Positions 8,345 to 10,461 of a DNA stretch of 10,461 nucleotides are shown here, in pieces. Source of the DNA: an uncultured Bacteroidales bacterium (GTDB taxonomy: Bacteria; Bacteroidota; Bacteroidia; Bacteroidales; Muribaculaceae). The DNA lies in contig USHH01000058.1 in the NCBI GenBank assembly GCA_900554345.1, forward strand, positions 1 to 10,461. Direction: 5' to 3'. The position numbers and the translations under genes were made by a program. Below the pieces are notes generated by a model that saw only the letters and a list, made by a program, of their open reading frames with translations, ran no database searches and was not told where the DNA came from. Each line of letters starts with the position of its first letter. Within the stretch, counting starts at the first letter, position 1.

Positions 8345-8378
8345 GCGGCGTCCTTCGTGAGAAGTGCGCCGCTTTTTT
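8345..8378 (+). terminator. Intrinsic terminator of the surface-protein operon
   Basis: GCGGCG (8345-8350) pairs with CGCCGC (8367-8372); inside, TCCTTC and GAAGTG continue the stem with one G-U pair and one mismatch around a GTGA loop (8357-8360). Six T follow at 8373-8378. This is a textbook rho-independent signal for + strand transcription, 115 bases after the DUF1573 stop. The T run can also pair in GCTTTT-TTC-AAAAGC (8371-8385). In the - direction the same stem lacks a U tract, so it does not obviously stop cbiO transcription. Confidence 0.85.
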
Positions 8379-8402
8379 CAAAAGCCGCCAATCCGACCTC
8401 CC

Positions 8403-8455
8403 TTCACTCTTCACTCTTCACTCTTAACTCTTAACTCTTGACTCTTGACTCTTGG
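8403..8455. repeat. 7-bp tandem array A (CTCTTNA), 7 units, at the end of cbiO
   Basis: Units of 7 bp run from 8407 to 8455: CTCTTCA twice, CTCTTAA twice, CTCTTGA twice and a degenerate CTCTTGG, with a partial unit TTCA at 8403-8406. The reverse complement is the NAAGAGT unit of the array at 9181-9257, so the two arrays are inverted about cbiO. The cbiO stop (TGA on the - strand, 8411-8413) lies inside this array, and its last 13 residues are translated repeat; three 7-bp units give a 7-residue period (RVKSQEL, RVKSEE). Confidence 0.95.
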
Positions 8456-9172
8456 CGCTCTGCGCCCCAGCCCCAGCAGGGCGCGGAGCGCCCCGTCGGC
8501 AAGAAGCTCCTCAGGCGTGACGTCAGCTACCAGCCGCCCCCCGTCGAGCACCAGACACCGGCGGCACACCTCGCGTATCATCTCCAGGTCGTGGGTCGCT
8601 ATCAGACACGTATGGTCGAACTCACGAAGCAGGTCCATCAACCCGGCCTGCGCCTTCCAGTCGAGATTGCTCGTAGGCTCGTCGAGCACCAGGATGCTCG
8701 GCTCCATCGAGAGCACGGTGGCTATCGCCACGCGCCGCTTCTGACCCCCGGAGAGCTCCGATGGCGCCCGACGCCGCAGGTCGAGGGCCCCTACCCTGTC
8801 GAGCGCCACCTCCACGCGCCGCCCGATCTCCGCGTCGGGAAGCCGCATGTTGGCCGGCCCGAACGCCACATCCTCCTCCACCGTCGGCATGAAGAGCTGG
8901 TCGTCGGGGTTCTGAAACACGAGCCCTACGCTCTGACGCACGAGCGGCAGCGTCTTACGCGTGACGGGCACGTCGCCGACGTTCACCTCCCCCTCCTGCG
9001 CGAGGAGCAGCCCGTTGGTGTGGAGCAGCAGCGTCGACTTGCCGGCGCCGTTGGCGCCGAGCAGCGCCACCTTCTCGCCGTGGGTGATGAGAAACGAGAC
9101 ATTGTCGAGCGCTTTGGTGCCGCTCGGATATGTATAGCTGACGTGGGAGAACCGGATGAAGTGATGGCTCAT
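8411..9172 (-). CDS. cbiO: Cobalt/nickel ECF transporter ATP-binding subunit CbiO
   Basis: A 253-residue ABC ATPase that powers uptake of Co2+ (or Ni2+) with CbiQ and CbiM/N at the inner membrane. Motifs are complete: A-loop Tyr15, Walker A GANGAGKST (39-47), Q-loop FQNPDDQLF (86-94, the form typical of ECF ATPases), signature LSGGQ (140-144), Walker B ILVLDE (160-165), D-loop SNLD (168-171) and switch His194 in IATHD. The start ATG at 9170-9172 is preceded by six A on the coding strand, which fits Bacteroidota initiation; no Shine-Dalgarno is seen. It is third in the cbiM-cbiQ-cbiO order, 112 bases after cbiQ, and that gap is mostly a 7-bp array. Oddity: residues 241-253 come from array A, so the native C-terminus probably ended near residue 240 and was extended by repeat expansion. 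Cobalt versus nickel cannot be decided from sequence. Confidence 0.93.
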   Translation of the reverse strand: MSHHFIRFSHVSYTYPSGTKALDNVSFLITHGEKVALLGANGAGKSTLLLHTNGLLLAQEGEVNVGDVPVTRKTLPLVRQSVGLVFQNPDDQLFMPTVEEDVAFGPANMRLPDAEIGRRVEVALDRVGALDLRRRAPSELSGGQKRRVAIATVLSMEPSILVLDEPTSNLDWKAQAGLMDLLREFDHTCLIATHDLEMIREVCRRCLVLDGGRLVADVTPEELLADGALRALLGLGRRAPRVKSQELRVKSEE

Positions 9173-9180
9173 TTTTTTAT

Positions 9181-9257
9181 GAAGAGTTAAGAGTGAAGAG
9201 TCAAGAGTGAAGAGTCAAGAGTGAAGAGTCAAGAGTCAGGAGTGAAGAGTCAAGATT
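9181..9257. repeat. 7-bp tandem array B (NAAGAGT), 11 units, between cbiQ and cbiO
   Basis: Eleven consecutive 7-bp units fill 9181-9257. Most are GAAGAGT or CAAGAGT, largely alternating; one is TAAGAGT, one CAGGAGT and the last is CAAGATT. It occupies most of the 112-base gap between cbiQ and cbiO, ending eight bases before the cbiO start codon in transcript order, so it would be the 5' leader of cbiO. Similar AAGAGT/CTCTTAACT heptamer arrays are, from memory, frequent in intergenic regions of Bacteroidales; their origin and role are not known to me. Confidence 0.95.
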
Positions 9258-9284
9258 ATCAGGCTGATGGCTTAAGTGATTCTT

Positions 9285-10085
9285 TCATGTGAGGAGGCGC
9301 GAGAGAAGGGAGGGGACGGGGAGGAAGCGGAGCAGGGCGAAGAGGAGGGTCCAGACCGCGACAAAGAGGGTGTCGCGCAGAGTCCAATGCCGGCGAGCGG
9401 GATGCCACGAGGGCATCACGCCGGTGAAGCCGCGGGCGAGCATCGCCTTGTGGATGCGCTCCGCGCGGGCCACGGAGCGGATGAACAGCTGCCCGATGAA
9501 GGCACCCCACTGACGCAGGGGGAGCGCGGGACGCCCGTAGGAGCGCGCCTCGCGCGCCCGACGCATGTCGAGAGCCTCCTGAAGCAATACGGTGATGTAT
9601 CTGTAGACAAACGCAAGCTGGGTGGTGAGGAAGGCCGGCAGACCGATGGAGCGGAGCGCCGAACAGAGGCCGTTGAAGCCGTGGGCCGTCAGCAGGAGCA
9701 CTACCACCTGTACCGCCACAAGCGCCCTGACAAGGATCGAGACGAAGGAGACCCAGCCGCGGCTCACGGCGACAGAGCCTACGGTGAAGGCCGTCTGCGT
9801 GTCGAGCATGGGATTGAACATCCCCACTGCCGCGGCGAGAGGTAGCGCCCACCAGGAGCGGCGAAGCAGCTCCGTCAGGCCGACACCCAGCCACGCGGCG
9901 AGCACCACCGGATAGACGGCGTAGAGGATGAGCGACGCCACATCGGCGAGCGGCACGGAAAGCATGAAGCCAAGACAGGCGAGGGCCACGAGCAGCAGAG
10001 CCCGGGCATCGGGCGCCTGCGGCATGGTCTCCGCCACGTTGAGCCTGCGGAGCGCGATGGCAGTGCGCTCAAGCTTTCCTGCCAT
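9285..10085 (-). CDS. cbiQ: Cobalt/nickel ECF transporter transmembrane (T) subunit CbiQ
   Basis: With the ATG at 10083-10085 the product is 266 residues, close to the usual CbiQ length of about 250, and overlaps the upstream cbiM(N) end by 17 bases. An in-frame ATG at 10134-10136 would add 17 residues (start HSPRCSPAAAPQ) that do not look like CbiQ and would deepen the overlap; I prefer the shorter form. Hydrophobic segments are at about 29-47, 50-68, 78-92, 115-133 and 238-256. The two cytoplasmic coupling motifs of T subunits are present: AREARSYG (177-184) and AMLARGF (214-220), which contact the grooves of the ATPase. It links the substrate-capture CbiM/N unit to CbiO. Strongly GC-rich, like its neighbours. 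The family call is firm; the metal is inferred from the CbiM/PDGLE partner. Confidence 0.9.
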   Translation of the reverse strand: MAGKLERTAIALRRLNVAETMPQAPDARALLLVALACLGFMLSVPLADVASLILYAVYPVVLAAWLGVGLTELLRRSWWALPLAAAVGMFNPMLDTQTAFTVGSVAVSRGWVSFVSILVRALVAVQVVVLLLTAHGFNGLCSALRSIGLPAFLTTQLAFVYRYITVLLQEALDMRRAREARSYGRPALPLRQWGAFIGQLFIRSVARAERIHKAMLARGFTGVMPSWHPARRHWTLRDTLFVAVWTLLFALLRFLPVPSLLSRLLT

Positions 10086-10461
10086 TGTGTGAAACGGCTG
10101 TGGCGCGGCGGCGGGTGAGCAGCGAGGCGAATGCAATCACCAGAGCAAGCACCATCACCGCGCCGATGACACCGGAGAACGAGCTGTCGTAGTCGGGCAT
10201 CACGGCAGTGGCCTGCTGTATCCCCTCGGCGCCCCTGGCCATAGCGGAGCCGGCCTCGGGAAGCCCGGCGTCACCGGTGAGACGCGAGATGCTCCACTCC
10301 AGCCCGTCGGGATCGGAAGAGGCGAGGAAGGCGAGTCCGCCGGCTATCAGGAGCGTGGCGCCGGCCAGCCACCACAGCGCTTTGCCGGGGCGGGAGGCAT
10401 GCTCCTGACCGTGGGGGCTGTAAAGGAGGTCGGGGCGTGTCTTCCGCACAAACATCAGTAC
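10069..10461 (-). CDS. cbiM: C-terminal part of CbiM with fused CbiN/PDGLE-like domain, cut by window edge
   Basis: The frame is open to the right edge (VLMFVRKTRPDLLYSPHG at the visible start), so the Met at 10453-10455 is probably internal. FVRKTRPDLL resembles the cytoplasmic end of CbiM permeases. It is followed by a membrane segment (ALWWLAGATLLIAGGLAFLAS), a PDGLEWS motif typical of CbiN/PDGLE domains, a predicted periplasmic loop of about 45 residues and a second membrane segment (VIGAVMVLALVIAFASLL), ending LTRRRATAVSHNGRKA. Two helices around a PDGLE loop is the CbiN topology, so this is best read as a CbiM-CbiN fusion or, less likely, a separate CbiN whose start is outside the window. 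CbiM binds the metal and CbiN is needed for uptake. Stop TGA at 10069-10071 overlaps cbiQ by 17 bases, suggesting coupled translation. A cobalamin riboswitch, if present, would be upstream beyond this window. Confidence 0.82.
   Translation of the reverse strand, partial: VLMFVRKTRPDLLYSPHGQEHASRPGKALWWLAGATLLIAGGLAFLASSDPDGLEWSISRLTGDAGLPEAGSAMARGAEGIQQATAVMPDYDSSFSGVIGAVMVLALVIAFASLLTRRRATAVSHNGRKA

Noticed and set aside
8345..8372. Terminator for the cbi operon on the - strand
   Set aside because: The stem is symmetric, but in the - direction it is followed by CCTGATATTAC and not a U tract; no other - strand terminator was found between 8230 and 8410.
8438..9190. 250-residue + strand ORF opposite cbiO
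   Set aside because: It is the antisense of a gene with a full set of ABC ATPase motifs; composition is rich in R, P, H and E as expected of a GC-rich shadow frame, with no recognisable domain.
8403..9257. CRISPR array
   Set aside because: The repeats are 7-bp tandem units with no spacers, and the two arrays flank a transporter gene; no cas gene is present.
9276..9845. 189-residue + strand ORF opposite cbiQ
   Set aside because: Charged, low-complexity antisense frame in a GC-rich gene, without any family resemblance.
9259..9894. 211-residue - strand ORF overlapping cbiQ in another frame
   Set aside because: Alanine-, arginine- and proline-rich shadow of cbiQ; the CbiQ frame has the membrane segments and both coupling motifs.
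10086..10136. Upstream ATG (10136) as the cbiQ start
   Set aside because: It adds 17 Pro/Ala-rich residues not typical of CbiQ and gives a 68-base overlap with cbiM(N); the ATG at 10085 gives a normal length.

Overview
The window looks like a chromosomal segment of a Bacteroidales bacterium (phylum Bacteroidota). The reasons are a fimbrillin-like surface protein, a giant secreted protein ending in what reads as a type IX secretion (T9SS) type A sorting domain, a DUF1573 protein, starts preceded by A-rich sequence or tight overlaps instead of clear Shine-Dalgarno boxes, and 7-bp AAGAGT-type intergenic arrays. Family cannot be fixed from sequence alone; a gut or oral lineage that keeps a T9SS would fit.

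Left two thirds (1-8229, + strand): a three-gene cell-surface operon. The 3' part of a fimbrillin/FimB-Mfa2-like gene enters from the left edge and overlaps by one base (TGATG) a 2332-residue secreted protein. That protein has a signal peptide, a discoidin (F5/8 type C)-like domain, a beta-helix/GLUG-like stretch, a long low-GC middle with a carbohydrate-binding-like jelly-roll, a C-terminal module typical of large T9SS cargo, and a terminal sorting domain. Three bases after it begins a small secreted DUF1573 protein. The tight packing suggests co-translation and a joint role in building or displaying a giant surface adhesin, possibly fimbria-linked; that role is inference.

Junction (8230-8410): no conventional gene. 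It holds several inverted repeats ending in a good intrinsic terminator for the + strand operon, and a possible 16-codon ORF embedded in these structures. It may be a structured 3' UTR or a small RNA.

Right third (8403-10461, - strand): the end of an energy-coupling-factor cobalt/nickel transporter operon, read right to left as cbiM(N) (partial, with a PDGLE/CbiN-like tail), cbiQ and cbiO. cbiO is bracketed by two arrays of the same 7-bp unit in opposite orientation; the left array encodes its last 13 residues and stop codon, and the right array lies between cbiQ and cbiO. The two operons converge. The most unusual signals are the fimbrillin-like/T9SS-cargo/DUF1573 gene set, the inverted heptamer arrays around cbiO and the structured junction.
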